The notes under the pieces: generated by a model
What the model saw: only the letters and a program-made list of their open reading frames with translations
Database searches by the model: none
Told to the model about the DNA's origin: nothing
Shown here: positions 24,346-31,787 of the stretch, one piece after another
Layout: the number at the start of each line of letters is the position of its first letter
Position numbering within the stretch: position 1 is the first letter of the stretch
Origin: UBA4644 sp964541085
Lineage (GTDB): Bacteria > Bacillota > Clostridia > Oscillospirales > Butyricicoccaceae
Length of the DNA stretch: 37,009 nt
Assembly: GCA_964541085.1 (NCBI GenBank)
Contig: CAZIPA010000018.1
Span: 1 to 37,009, forward strand
Direction: 5' to 3'
Position numbers and translations under genes: made by a program

Positions 24346-24562
24346 GATTTCCGGCAATCAGGCTGTAGGGCAGCGGGACGGTGTGCGGCGGAACATCCGG
24401 GTGGATTTCATTCCCCAGCCAAAGGTGGGCGATTATGTGATCGTCCATGCGGGCTTTGCCATTGAACGGCTGGACCCGGCACAGGCCGAGCAGGATCTGG
24501 CTGCCGCGAGAGAGGTAGAGGAGGCTCTGCGGGAGGTTTATGAAGCAGCAAAGGAAGGCTGA
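24314..24562 (+). CDS. hypC: Hydrogenase maturation chaperone HypC
   Basis: An 82-residue chaperone that, with HypD, carries the Fe(CN)2CO group to the large subunit. It begins MCLAIPLELVE, with the essential Cys2, and has GVRRNIRVDFIPQPKVGDYVIVHAGFAIERLD, the family signature. The start follows AAAGGAG and lies 32 bases inside the end of hypF; its own end overlaps hypD, showing tight coupling. Confidence 0.96.
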   Translation: MCLAIPLELVEISGNQAVGQRDGVRRNIRVDFIPQPKVGDYVIVHAGFAIERLDPAQAEQDLAAAREVEEALREVYEAAKEG

Positions 24563-25610
24563 AGCCCTGCTGGAGCGCATTCACGCCCGGCAGACAGGGC
24601 CGGTGCAGCTGATGGAGGTCTGCGGCACCCATACCATGTCCATCGCCAGAAGCGGTATCCGTTCGCTGCTGCCGCAGCAGGTGCGGCTGTTGTCCGGGCC
24701 GGGCTGTCCGGTGTGCGTCACGCCGCCGGAGGTCATTGATGCCTATCTGGAGCTGGCCATGGAGCCGCAGGTGACCCTGTGTACCTACGGCGATCTGATG
24801 CGGGTGCCGGGCAGTGCCCGGGGAGATAACCTCCACCGGAGAAAGGCGCTGGGCGCCCGGGTGGAGATCGTCTATTCTCCCCTGGACGCGCTGGAGCTGG
24901 CAAAGGAAACGCCGGAGCGGCAGGTGGTCTTTCTGGGAGCGGGCTTTGAAACCACCGCACCGGGAACCGCTGTGGCGCTGCTGGAGGCGAAAAAACAGCA
25001 CATCCCCAATTTTACGGTATTATCCATGCTGAAGCGGGTGGAGCCTGCCCTGCGGGCGCTGATGGCCGACCCGGAATTTCAGGTAAAGGGCTTTCTGTGC
25101 CCCGGCCATGTGGCCACCGTTCTGGGAGAGGCGGGCTTCCGCTTTCTGCCGGAGGAATATCAGATGCCGGCGGTGATTGCGGGCTTTGAGCCGGAGGAGA
25201 TTCTGCTGGCCATTGACCTGCTGCTGGCCCAGCTGGAGCAGAAAACGCCCCGGCTGGAAAATGCCTATCCGGAGGCGGTGCGGCCCGATGGAAATCCCGT
25301 GGCCCGGGCCATTCTGGAGCAGGTGCTGGAGCCCCGGGACGATCTCTGGCGGGGACTGGGACAGATTCCTCTCAGCGGTCTGGGACTGCGGCGGGAATAT
25401 GGGGACTATGATGCGGAAAAACGCTTTGGTCTGACCTTTTCCCAAAAGCCCATGGAGCTGCCCTGCCGCTGCGGCGAGGTGATTCAGGGCAAGCTGGAGC
25501 CCCGGCAATGTCCGCTGTTTGGCACGGTGTGTCTGCCGGAGGAGCCGGTGGGCCCCTGTATGGTGTCCGGTGAGGGTGCCTGTGCCGCAGCCTATAAATA
25601 TCAGCTTTGA
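24540..25610 (+). CDS. hypD: Hydrogenase maturation protein HypD
   Basis: A 356-residue iron-sulfur protein forming the scaffold on which the Fe(CN)2CO unit is built. Conserved parts are LMEVCGTHTMSIARSG (Cys28), LLSGPGCPVCVTP, LGAGFETTAPGTA and PGHVATVLGEAGFRF. The C-terminal cysteines (PCRCGEVIQGKLEPRQCPLFGTVC) bind the [4Fe-4S] cluster. Length matches the family. The start lies within hypC. The next gene, hypE, follows after 17 bases. Confidence 0.97.
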   Translation: MKQQRKAEALLERIHARQTGPVQLMEVCGTHTMSIARSGIRSLLPQQVRLLSGPGCPVCVTPPEVIDAYLELAMEPQVTLCTYGDLMRVPGSARGDNLHRRKALGARVEIVYSPLDALELAKETPERQVVFLGAGFETTAPGTAVALLEAKKQHIPNFTVLSMLKRVEPALRALMADPEFQVKGFLCPGHVATVLGEAGFRFLPEEYQMPAVIAGFEPEEILLAIDLLLAQLEQKTPRLENAYPEAVRPDGNPVARAILEQVLEPRDDLWRGLGQIPLSGLGLRREYGDYDAEKRFGLTFSQKPMELPCRCGEVIQGKLEPRQCPLFGTVCLPEEPVGPCMVSGEGACAAAYKYQL

Positions 25611-25627
25611 CTGAAGGAAGAAAACCC

Positions 25628-26626
25628 ATGGAAGAACTGATTACGCTGGATTACGGCAGCGGGGGCAAAAAGACCTCCGCGCTGATTGAAAATCTCATTC
25701 TCCCGCTGCTGGACAATTCCGTATTGGCCCAGCTGGGAGACGGCGCTGTACTCCCCGGCGGAGAACAGCTGGTGTTCTCCACAGACAGCTTTGTGGTAAG
25801 TCCCCGGTTTTTTCCCGGCGGCAACATCGGCAAGCTGGCTGTGTGCGGAACGGTCAATGATGTGGCAATGAGCGGCGGCGAGCCCCGGTGGCTCTCTCTG
25901 TCGCTGATTATCGAAGAGGGCCTGCCGGTATCGGAGCTGCGGGAGATATTGACCTCTCTGGCGGAGACGGCGAAGGCGGCAGGCGTGTCCATCGTCACCG
26001 GCGACACCAAGGTGGTGGAAAAGGGCCGGGGCGACGGTATCTATATCAATACGGCCGGAATCGGCCTTCTCCGCAGACCCGGTCTGCATCCCCGGGCCAT
26101 TCGTCCGGGAGACAAAGTTCTGGTGTCCGGCACCGTCGGCGATCACGGCGCGGCAGTGATGCTGGCCAGAAATCCCCATCTGGTGCAGGGCGAGCTCAAG
26201 TCCGACTGTGCCCCCCTCCACCGTCTGGCGGCGGCTCTTTACGGGCTGGAGGGACTGCGGGTGCTGCGGGATCCCACCCGGGGCGGCGTGGCAACCACCC
26301 TGTGTGAGTTTGTGGAGGATACGGAGCTTTCCATTCTGCTGGAGGAAGAGGCGCTGCCGGTGCGGCCCTCGGTGACGGCAGCCTGTGAGATTCTCGGTCT
26401 GGATCCCCTGTACTGCGCCAATGAGGGCAAGCTGCTGGCGGTGGTGGCACCGGAGCAGGCAGAACAGGCGCTGGCGCTGCTGCGCAGTCTGCCGGAGGGC
26501 GAAAATGCCGCCATCATCGGCACGGTAAACGATCGCTTCCCCGGAAGAGTGGCCGTGCGCACGCCTCTGGGCGGAACCCGCATCGCAGCCAAGCTGGCGG
26601 GAGCGCAGCTGCCCAGAATCTGTTAA
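25628..26626 (+). CDS. hypE: Hydrogenase maturation dehydratase HypE
   Basis: A 332-residue ATP-dependent enzyme of the PurM/ThiL fold that turns the thiocarbamate on its C-terminal cysteine into a thiocyanate. Seen are LDYGSGGKKTSALIE, the ATP-site segment FSTDSFVVSPRFFPGGNIGKLAVCGTVND, TGDTKVVEKG, DPTRGGVATTLCEF and the exact C-terminus PRIC with the acceptor cysteine. ATG 25628 follows GAAGGAAG; an earlier in-frame ATG is not needed. It closes the hypFCDE block. Confidence 0.97.
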   Translation: MEELITLDYGSGGKKTSALIENLILPLLDNSVLAQLGDGAVLPGGEQLVFSTDSFVVSPRFFPGGNIGKLAVCGTVNDVAMSGGEPRWLSLSLIIEEGLPVSELREILTSLAETAKAAGVSIVTGDTKVVEKGRGDGIYINTAGIGLLRRPGLHPRAIRPGDKVLVSGTVGDHGAAVMLARNPHLVQGELKSDCAPLHRLAAALYGLEGLRVLRDPTRGGVATTLCEFVEDTELSILLEEEALPVRPSVTAACEILGLDPLYCANEGKLLAVVAPEQAEQALALLRSLPEGENAAIIGTVNDRFPGRVAVRTPLGGTRIAAKLAGAQLPRIC

Positions 26627-26650
26627 GAGCAAAATCCCTATTATTTTTCA

Positions 26651-26679
26651 TTGTTTTCCCTATGCGTAAAATATAAAAT
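26651..26679 (+). promoter_or_regulatory. Possible internal promoter ahead of the hydrogenase structural genes
   Basis: TTGTTT (26651-26656), 17 bp, TAAAAT (26674-26679) in the AT-rich gap after hypE. It could give separate transcription of the structural genes. Confidence 0.5.
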
Positions 26680-26706
26680 ATAAAAACACTGATGAGAGGT
26701 GGAAAA

Positions 26707-27102
26707 ATGCAGGAATACAAAAAAATCAGCATCACCAGAGATCAGGTCGTTCCCACTGCGCAGGCAATGCGGGAGAAGGGCGTGGCTCTGGCAATGATCC
26801 ACGGCTTTATCAATGACCAGGGCAAGCCCAATGTCTCCTACGAATATGTGGTGGACGGCGGAATTGCGTCCTACACGGTGGATGGCGAGAGCGTTCTCCC
26901 GTCCATCTCGGGAATCTATGACCTGGGCGCGGAATGGCCGGAGCGGGAGCTCATGGAGCTGATGGAGGTCACCTTTGAGGGTGTGGATACCTCCAAGCGG
27001 CTCTTCATGCCGGAGACCATGCTCAACGATCAGGGCCACATTCTGGTGACGCCCATGAAGGAACTGGTCGAAAATATGCAAGGTAAGGAGGAAGCGAAAT
27101 GA
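26707..27102 (+). CDS. NuoC/MbhK-like hydrogenase subunit
   Basis: A 131-residue hydrophilic subunit resembling MbhK/EchD and the NuoC (30 kDa) subunit of complex I. Supporting parts are the two-strand segment NVSYEYVVDGGIASYTVDGE, then SISGIYDLGAEWPERELMELMEVTFEGV, matching the NuoC pattern of Ile-Tyr then Ala-x-Trp-x-Glu-Arg-Glu. It binds no cofactor and braces the large and small subunits on the cytoplasmic arm. The start at 26707 follows GAGAGGTGG. Its stop overlaps the large-subunit start by four bases. Confidence 0.85.
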   Translation: MQEYKKISITRDQVVPTAQAMREKGVALAMIHGFINDQGKPNVSYEYVVDGGIASYTVDGESVLPSISGIYDLGAEWPERELMELMEVTFEGVDTSKRLFMPETMLNDQGHILVTPMKELVENMQGKEEAK

Positions 27103-28181
27103 GTTATATCGTCCCCATCGGACCCTATCATCCCGCGCTGGAGGAGCCGGTTCACGCCAGACTCTACACCGAGGGCGAGGAGATCAAGTCCGCAGAGGTT
27201 TTCATCGGCTATAACCATCGCGGCATTGAAAAGCTGGCCCAGCAGAAGAACTTCATCCAGACCATCACGCTGGTGGAGCGTGTCTGCGGCATCTGTTCCC
27301 ATTCCCACGCCCTGTCCTACGCCATGTGTCTGGAGCAGATCGCCGGCGTGCAGGTTCCCAAGCGCGGACAGTATATGCGTGTGATCGTGGAAGAGCTGGA
27401 GCGTCTGCACTCTCACTATCTGTGGCTGGGCATTGCGCTGCACCTGATCGGTCATGACAGTCTGTTCATGCACACCTGGGATAAGCGCGAGGTCATCATG
27501 GATATGCTGGAGGAGCTCACCGGCAACCGTGTCAACTACGGTATCGTCACCTTCGGCGGCTCCCGCCGGGATATCAACGACACGCAGATTCAGGATCTGC
27601 GGGATATGCTGGACAATGTGGAGGAATCCATCACCCGTCTGCGGGATATCCTGCTCAACGACAAGACCGTGGCCCTGCGTACCCAGGGAGTGGGTGTACT
27701 GACCACTGAGGATGCCCTGCGCATCGGCGCTGTGGGCCCCCACGCCAGAGCCTCCAATGTGGCTATGGATGTGCGTAAGGATGCCCCCTACAGCAGCTAT
27801 GACGATTTTGATTTTGATGTGGCTGTCTGGGATAGCTGCGATGTGTTTGCCCGTGTGGTGATCCGTGTTCTGGAGGTCTTCTCCAGCATCTCCATCATCC
27901 GGCAGGCGCTGGACAAGCTGCCCCGTGGCCCCGTGAATCTGGGCAACAGAATCCCCAAGATTCCCGCCGGCGAATATATGGTGCGGCATGAGGCACCCCG
28001 TGGCCAGCTGTGCTTCAAGGTTGTCACCGATGGCGGTGAGACCAACAAGCGCGTGTCCATCCATGTGCCTACCTTCCGCAACGCACCCACCATCCCCACC
28101 ATGCTCAAGGGCAACTCCGTGGCGGATGCGGGCCTTATCATCGCCAGCATCGACCCCTGCTTCTCCTGCATGGACCGGTAA
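27099..28181 (+). CDS. Group 4 [NiFe]-hydrogenase large (catalytic) subunit
   Basis: A 360-residue catalytic subunit homologous to MbhL/EchE and complex I NuoD. The nickel-iron ligands are complete: ERVCGICSHSH (Cys63, Cys66) and DPCFSC (Cys354, Cys357). The N-terminus YIVPIGPYHPALEEPVHARL and IGYNHRGIEKLAQ are typical of energy-converting group 4 enzymes. The protein stops at DPCFSCMDR, with no C-terminal peptide to be cut off; no maturation protease gene is seen in the cluster, which fits. CooH-type enzymes are known to lack the extension too. It should reduce protons to H2 using electrons from ferredoxin. hypA follows after six bases. Confidence 0.95.
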   Translation: MSYIVPIGPYHPALEEPVHARLYTEGEEIKSAEVFIGYNHRGIEKLAQQKNFIQTITLVERVCGICSHSHALSYAMCLEQIAGVQVPKRGQYMRVIVEELERLHSHYLWLGIALHLIGHDSLFMHTWDKREVIMDMLEELTGNRVNYGIVTFGGSRRDINDTQIQDLRDMLDNVEESITRLRDILLNDKTVALRTQGVGVLTTEDALRIGAVGPHARASNVAMDVRKDAPYSSYDDFDFDVAVWDSCDVFARVVIRVLEVFSSISIIRQALDKLPRGPVNLGNRIPKIPAGEYMVRHEAPRGQLCFKVVTDGGETNKRVSIHVPTFRNAPTIPTMLKGNSVADAGLIIASIDPCFSCMDR

Positions 28182-28187
28182 GCCACC

Positions 28188-28529
28188 ATGCACGAAATGG
28201 CCATTACCGAAGGGATCATGGAAGCGGCGATCCCTGCGGCCCAGGCCGGGGGCGCAAAAAAAATTCTGGAAATCCGCCTGAAGATCGGCGAGCTCTCCGG
28301 CGTCATTCCCGAGTGCATTCAATATTATTTTGATATTGTCAGCAAGGGAAGCATCGCCGAGGGTGCCCGGCTGAAGGTGGAAAAGATTCCCGTGACCGTC
28401 CGCTGCCGTGACTGCGGCTATGAGGGCGGCATTGACCGGAAAAAGATTCGCTGTCCCCAGTGTGACAGCGGGGAGCTGAAGCTTCTTTCCGGCCGGGAAT
28501 ATTATGTGGACAGTCTGGAGGCGGAATAA
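28188..28529 (+). CDS. hypA: Hydrogenase nickel incorporation protein HypA
   Basis: A 113-residue metallochaperone that hands nickel to the large subunit. It starts MHEMAITEGI with the Ni ligand His2, and has a Cys4 zinc site, CRDC at 73-76 and CPQC at 89-92. It sits between the large subunit and hypB, an interleaving of maturation and structural genes. The start is ATG 28188; the stop is directly followed by the hypB start. Confidence 0.97.
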   Translation: MHEMAITEGIMEAAIPAAQAGGAKKILEIRLKIGELSGVIPECIQYYFDIVSKGSIAEGARLKVEKIPVTVRCRDCGYEGGIDRKKIRCPQCDSGELKLLSGREYYVDSLEAE

Positions 28530-29189
28530 ATGGAGATTCGTGTGGTCAAGCAGATTCTGGCCTGGAACGAGGATGTGAGCCGGGAGGTGCAGGCACAGCT
28601 GGCAGAGAAAAAGGTCTGTCTGGTGAATGTGATGGGCTCCCCCGGCGCAGGCAAAACCAGCCTCATCACCCGGATCATTCAGCGGCTGCGGGAAGAGTTC
28701 CGCATCGGTGTCATCGAAGGCGATATCGCCGGACAGATTGATGCGGACAAAATCGACAAGATGGGCATTCCCGTGGTGCAGCTTCAGACCGACGGCGCCT
28801 GCCATATTGAGGCCATGTCTGTTCAGCATATGCTGTCCATGTTTGATCTGGACGGGCTGGATGTGCTGTTTGTGGAAAACATCGGCAATCTGGTCTGTCC
28901 TGCGGAGTTCAACATCGGGGAAGATCTTCGCATTGCCATTCTCAGCGTCCCCGAGGGTGACGACAAGGTGGAAAAATATCCGCTGATGTTCGCCACCACC
29001 GATGCCCTTGTGCTGAACAAATACGACATGAAGCCGTATTTTGACTTCGACGACCTGCGGGTAGAGAAGAACGCCGCGGACCTGAACGCCCATGTGCAGG
29101 TGTTCCGTGTCTCCACCCGGACGCAGGAGGGCGAGGATGCGTTCATTTCCTGGCTGAAAGACAGAATCAGCCGCAAAATTCATTCGTAA
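28530..29189 (+). CDS. hypB: Hydrogenase nickel incorporation GTPase HypB
   Basis: A 219-residue SIMIBI-class GTPase that works with HypA in nickel insertion. It has the P loop GSPGAGKTS (36-44), IEGDIAGQIDADKI (switch region), TDGACHIEAM with the metal-binding Cys-His pair at the dimer interface, VENIGNLVCPAEF and LNKYD. There is no long N-terminal histidine-rich nickel store. ATG 28530 directly follows hypA. Confidence 0.97.
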   Translation: MEIRVVKQILAWNEDVSREVQAQLAEKKVCLVNVMGSPGAGKTSLITRIIQRLREEFRIGVIEGDIAGQIDADKIDKMGIPVVQLQTDGACHIEAMSVQHMLSMFDLDGLDVLFVENIGNLVCPAEFNIGEDLRIAILSVPEGDDKVEKYPLMFATTDALVLNKYDMKPYFDFDDLRVEKNAADLNAHVQVFRVSTRTQEGEDAFISWLKDRISRKIHS

Positions 29190-29213
29190 ATTTTTTGAAA
29201 GGGAGGCGTTCCT

Positions 29214-29759
29214 TTGAAAAAGGCAACGATTCCGGCAGTCCTTTCCACCAGCGTGATCTGCTATCTCTTCTGGCTGGTGATTACGGGACAGCTGGCACAA
29301 ATTTTCGCAGGCAAACCCAGCGTTCAGGTGCTGATCGCAGGTGTGATTGTCTGCGTGGGAACCGCGCTGTTTGCGGCCCGGTTTTTCATTCACAAGTCCC
29401 CGTTTTATCTCTGGAATCCCGTCCGTCTGGCAAAGCTTCTGGTCTATGTGCTGCCCGTGTTTCTGTGGGAGCTGCTGAAGGCCAACTGGGATGTGGCAAA
29501 GCGTGCCCTGAATCCCAAGCTGCCTGTGAATCCCGGCATCGTGAAGGTTCCCGTGGATCTGAAGGAGGAATATGCCCAGTCCATGCTGGCCAATTCCATC
29601 ACCCTGACTCCCGGCACCATCACCATGAACACCGTGGAGGAAGATGGTCAGCTGTACTACTACATCCACTGGATTGATGTTGCCACACAGGATGGCAGGG
29701 AAGCCGGCGACGCCATTAAGGGCACGCTGGAAAAGTGGGTAAGGAGGATCTGGGAATGA
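29214..29759 (+). CDS. mrpE: Mrp-type antiporter subunit E (MbhA-like)
   Basis: A 181-residue membrane protein of the Mrp/Mnh subunit E family. Two or three N-terminal spans (SVICYLFWLVITG, VLIAGVIVCVGTALFAARFF, LAKLLVYVLPVFLWELLKANWDVA) precede a soluble domain with the signature LANSITLTPGTITMN. In Mbh hydrogenases it belongs to the Na+/H+ translocating half. The start is TTG 29214 with GGGAGG seven bases upstream. It is the first of eight Mrp-like genes, each overlapping the next. Confidence 0.92.
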   Translation: MKKATIPAVLSTSVICYLFWLVITGQLAQIFAGKPSVQVLIAGVIVCVGTALFAARFFIHKSPFYLWNPVRLAKLLVYVLPVFLWELLKANWDVAKRALNPKLPVNPGIVKVPVDLKEEYAQSMLANSITLTPGTITMNTVEEDGQLYYYIHWIDVATQDGREAGDAIKGTLEKWVRRIWE

Positions 29760-30010
29760 ACGAGCTGCTTTGGTTTGGTATCTGCTTTATCGTTCTGGCG
29801 CTGCTGCTGGTCTACCGGCTCATCAAGGGCCCCAGCGTGGCAGACCGGGCGGTTTGCGGAGACAGTATTGACATTCTGACCGACATGGCGCTGGTGTGCT
29901 TCGCCCTGTATTCCGGCCGGGGCATCTATCTGGATATCGCCCTGATTACCGCTGTGCTGGGCTTTGTGGGCTCCACCATGGTCGCCCGTTATCTGGAGGG
30001 CAAACTATGA
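29756..30010 (+). CDS. mrpF: Mrp-type antiporter subunit F (MbhB-like)
   Basis: An 84-residue protein with three membrane helices, of the MrpF/MnhF family: LVYRLIKGPSVADRAVCGDSID then MALVCFALYSGRGIYLDIALITAVLGFVGS. The conserved GPSVADR motif is present. The start at 29756 overlaps mrpE by four bases and the stop overlaps the next gene by four, so stoichiometry is likely set by coupling. Confidence 0.92.
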   Translation: MNELLWFGICFIVLALLLVYRLIKGPSVADRAVCGDSIDILTDMALVCFALYSGRGIYLDIALITAVLGFVGSTMVARYLEGKL

Positions 30011-30348
30011 GATATGTAATTGACTTTTTCATGGCGCTGAGCATCTTCTTCGCCTTTGCGGGCGTGGTGGGTATGCTGCGTATGCCCGATGCCTATTGCC
30101 GTATGCAGTCCAGCACCAACATCAGCACGCTGGGTGTGCTGGGTGTCATCATCGGCGGTGCCTGCTACTCCATCGCCTATCTGAATAACTATGAAATGTT
30201 CATCAAGCTGCTGATTCTGGGCCTGTTCTACATTCTGACCTCGCCCATTGCCGGTCACGCCATTGCCAAGGGTGCCTATCATCACGGCGTGAAGATGGAC
30301 AAAAAGACCGTTTGTGACAAGTATGGGGAGGATATGGAAGAATGCTGA
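30007..30348 (+). CDS. mrpG: Mrp-type antiporter subunit G (MbhC-like)
   Basis: A 113-residue, three-helix membrane protein of the MrpG/MnhG family. AGVVGMLRMPDAYCRMQSSTNISTLGV is the family signature, followed by FIKLLILGLFYILTSPIAGHAIAKGAYHHG. The C-terminal tail (VKMDKKTVCDKYGEDMEEC) is charged. The start overlaps mrpF. Confidence 0.92.
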   Translation: MRYVIDFFMALSIFFAFAGVVGMLRMPDAYCRMQSSTNISTLGVLGVIIGGACYSIAYLNNYEMFIKLLILGLFYILTSPIAGHAIAKGAYHHGVKMDKKTVCDKYGEDMEEC

Positions 30349-30602
30349 GTGCTCTGTTTTCCCTGAATACTCTGGTGGTCCTGGGCATGGTGGTCTCCGC
30401 CGTGCTGGCCGTGGCCTTTGAAAAGCCGCTGTCCTCTGTGATCGCTCTGGGTATCACCGGCGCATTTGCGTCGCTGGAGTTCGTTTTGCTCCATGCCCCC
30501 GATGTGGCCATCTCTGAGGCGGCCGTGGGCGCAGTGCTGGGAACTGCCATCTTTATCATCGCCATCAAGAAGACCACCAAGAAGGAGGAGGAAGAGAAAT
30601 GA
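30342..30602 (+). CDS. mbhD: MbhD-like hydrogenase subunit (MrpA C-terminal domain family)
   Basis: An 86-residue protein with two to three membrane helices, matching the MbhD/DUF4040 part of MrpA: VLAVAFEKPLSSVIALGITGAFASLEFVLLHAPDVAISEAAVGAVLGTAIF. The Pro-Asp-Val-Ala-Ile-Ser-Glu-Ala motif carries the conserved acidic residues proposed for ion transfer. The start lies seven bases inside mrpG. The C-terminus is a lysine/glutamate run. Confidence 0.88.
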   Translation: MLSALFSLNTLVVLGMVVSAVLAVAFEKPLSSVIALGITGAFASLEFVLLHAPDVAISEAAVGAVLGTAIFIIAIKKTTKKEEEEK

Positions 30603-30961
30603 AAGCGAAAAAGCTCATTGGCATTCTCTCCATTCTGGTGATTCTTGTGACCTGCACCGTGGTAATGTCCCACACCTATTCTCTGGGGCCCAGCTACACC
30701 GGCAAGACCGATGTGAGCCATTTGCAGGAAAATCCCTCTGATTATCAGAACGATCCGGAATATACCGATCCCACCGGTATCGCCGGCATCATCATCGACA
30801 CCAACCTGGAGCAGACCATGGCTGCCAACGATGTGGCCCCCATCGTCTTTGACTACCGCGGCTTTGACACCCTGGGTGAATCCTTCATCCTGCTCACCGC
30901 CGTGGCCGGCTCCTATGTAATCCTCAGCAAGCACAGCAAGAAGGAGGATGAACAGAAATGA
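30599..30961 (+). CDS. mbhE: MbhE-like hydrogenase subunit
   Basis: A 120-residue membrane protein similar to MbhE, which corresponds to the far C-terminal part of MrpA. An N-terminal span (LIGILSILVILVTCTVV) precedes a loop and the signature APIVFDYRGFDTLGESFILLTAVAGSYVIL. FDYRGFDTLGE is characteristic of the family. It overlaps both neighbours by four bases. Confidence 0.88.
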   Translation: MKAKKLIGILSILVILVTCTVVMSHTYSLGPSYTGKTDVSHLQENPSDYQNDPEYTDPTGIAGIIIDTNLEQTMAANDVAPIVFDYRGFDTLGESFILLTAVAGSYVILSKHSKKEDEQK

Positions 30962-31443
30962 AACTGAAAAACGGAATTCAGGAGAAAAACATCGTCCTGA
31001 AGAGCGGTGCGGACGCATTGCTGCCCTTCTCCATCGTCTTCGGCATTTATGTGATCCTGTTCGGCACCATCAGCCCCGGCGGCGGCTTCCAGGGCGGCGT
31101 GATCGTGGCTTCTGCCTGCCTGCTGCTGTATCTGGGCTACAACTACAAAACCGCCAGCGATGCCATCCATATGGAAGTGCTGCGGGTGAACGAGGCCATC
31201 GGCGCTGCCCTGTATGTGCTGCTGGGCGTGTGCGGTCTGGTGCTGGGCCTGCGCTTCTGCGAAAATGTCTTTTACGATATCGGCGCTGTGGGCGATCTGC
31301 TTTCCGCCGGTACCATCACCTTCATGAGCTGGGCTGTAGGCTATAAGGTTCTCACCGGCGTCGGCGTGCTGCTGATGCTGATGCTGGGTCTGCTGGCCGC
31401 CAACAGTGATGAGGAAGGCGAAGAAGGAGGACAAAGCAAATGA
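30958..31443 (+). CDS. MnhB/MrpB-like subunit (MbhF-like)
   Basis: A 161-residue membrane protein with four helices and the MnhB motif FGTISPGGGFQGGVIVASACLLLYL near residues 35-65. It begins with a charged N-terminus then PFSIVFGIYVILFG. In Mbh this subunit is part of the sodium-translocating module. The C-terminus is acidic (DEEGEEGG). It overlaps mbhE and the next gene by four bases. Confidence 0.9.
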   Translation: MKLKNGIQEKNIVLKSGADALLPFSIVFGIYVILFGTISPGGGFQGGVIVASACLLLYLGYNYKTASDAIHMEVLRVNEAIGAALYVLLGVCGLVLGLRFCENVFYDIGAVGDLLSAGTITFMSWAVGYKVLTGVGVLLMLMLGLLAANSDEEGEEGGQSK

Positions 31444-31787
31444 TGATTGTAAACTATGTTGCCTCCGCGATCCTCATTTCTCTGGGACTGTATGCGATCA
31501 TGTGCAAGAAGAACCTGATTAAAATCGTCCTGGGCATGGGTGTCGTGGACTACGGCATCAACCTGCTGATCGTGAGCATCGGCTACAACGAGGGCGGTAC
31601 GGCCCCGATTTTCGGCTCTGAGATCGTCTCCGGAATGTACTTTGTGGATCCGGTGCCTCAGGCTCTGACGCTGACCAGCATCGTTATCGGCGCCTGCGTG
31701 GACGCCATGGCACTGTCTCTGGTCATCAAGCTGTATCAAAGATACGGCACTCTGGACGCTGACAAGATTGGGGGACTGGAGAAATGA
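31440..31787 (+). CDS. mrpC: MrpC/NuoK-like subunit (MbhG-like)
   Basis: A 115-residue protein with three membrane helices, homologous to MrpC, MbhG and complex I NuoK. Matching parts are AILISLGLYAIMCKKNLIKIVLGMGVVDYGINLLIVSIGY and DPVPQALTLTSIVIGACVDAMALSLVIKLYQRYGT. The DPVPQALTLTSIVIG segment is the family hallmark. The start at 31440 (or 31443) follows GGAGGACAAAG. Confidence 0.92.
   Translation: MMIVNYVASAILISLGLYAIMCKKNLIKIVLGMGVVDYGINLLIVSIGYNEGGTAPIFGSEIVSGMYFVDPVPQALTLTSIVIGACVDAMALSLVIKLYQRYGTLDADKIGGLEK

Noticed and set aside
22015..24357. Long minus-strand frame opposite hypF
   Set aside because: Shadow of hypF, with no domain or start signal.
27030..29669. Long minus-strand frame opposite the hydrogenase large subunit, hypA and hypB
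   Set aside because: It crosses three well-supported genes and has the same low-complexity character as other antisense frames.
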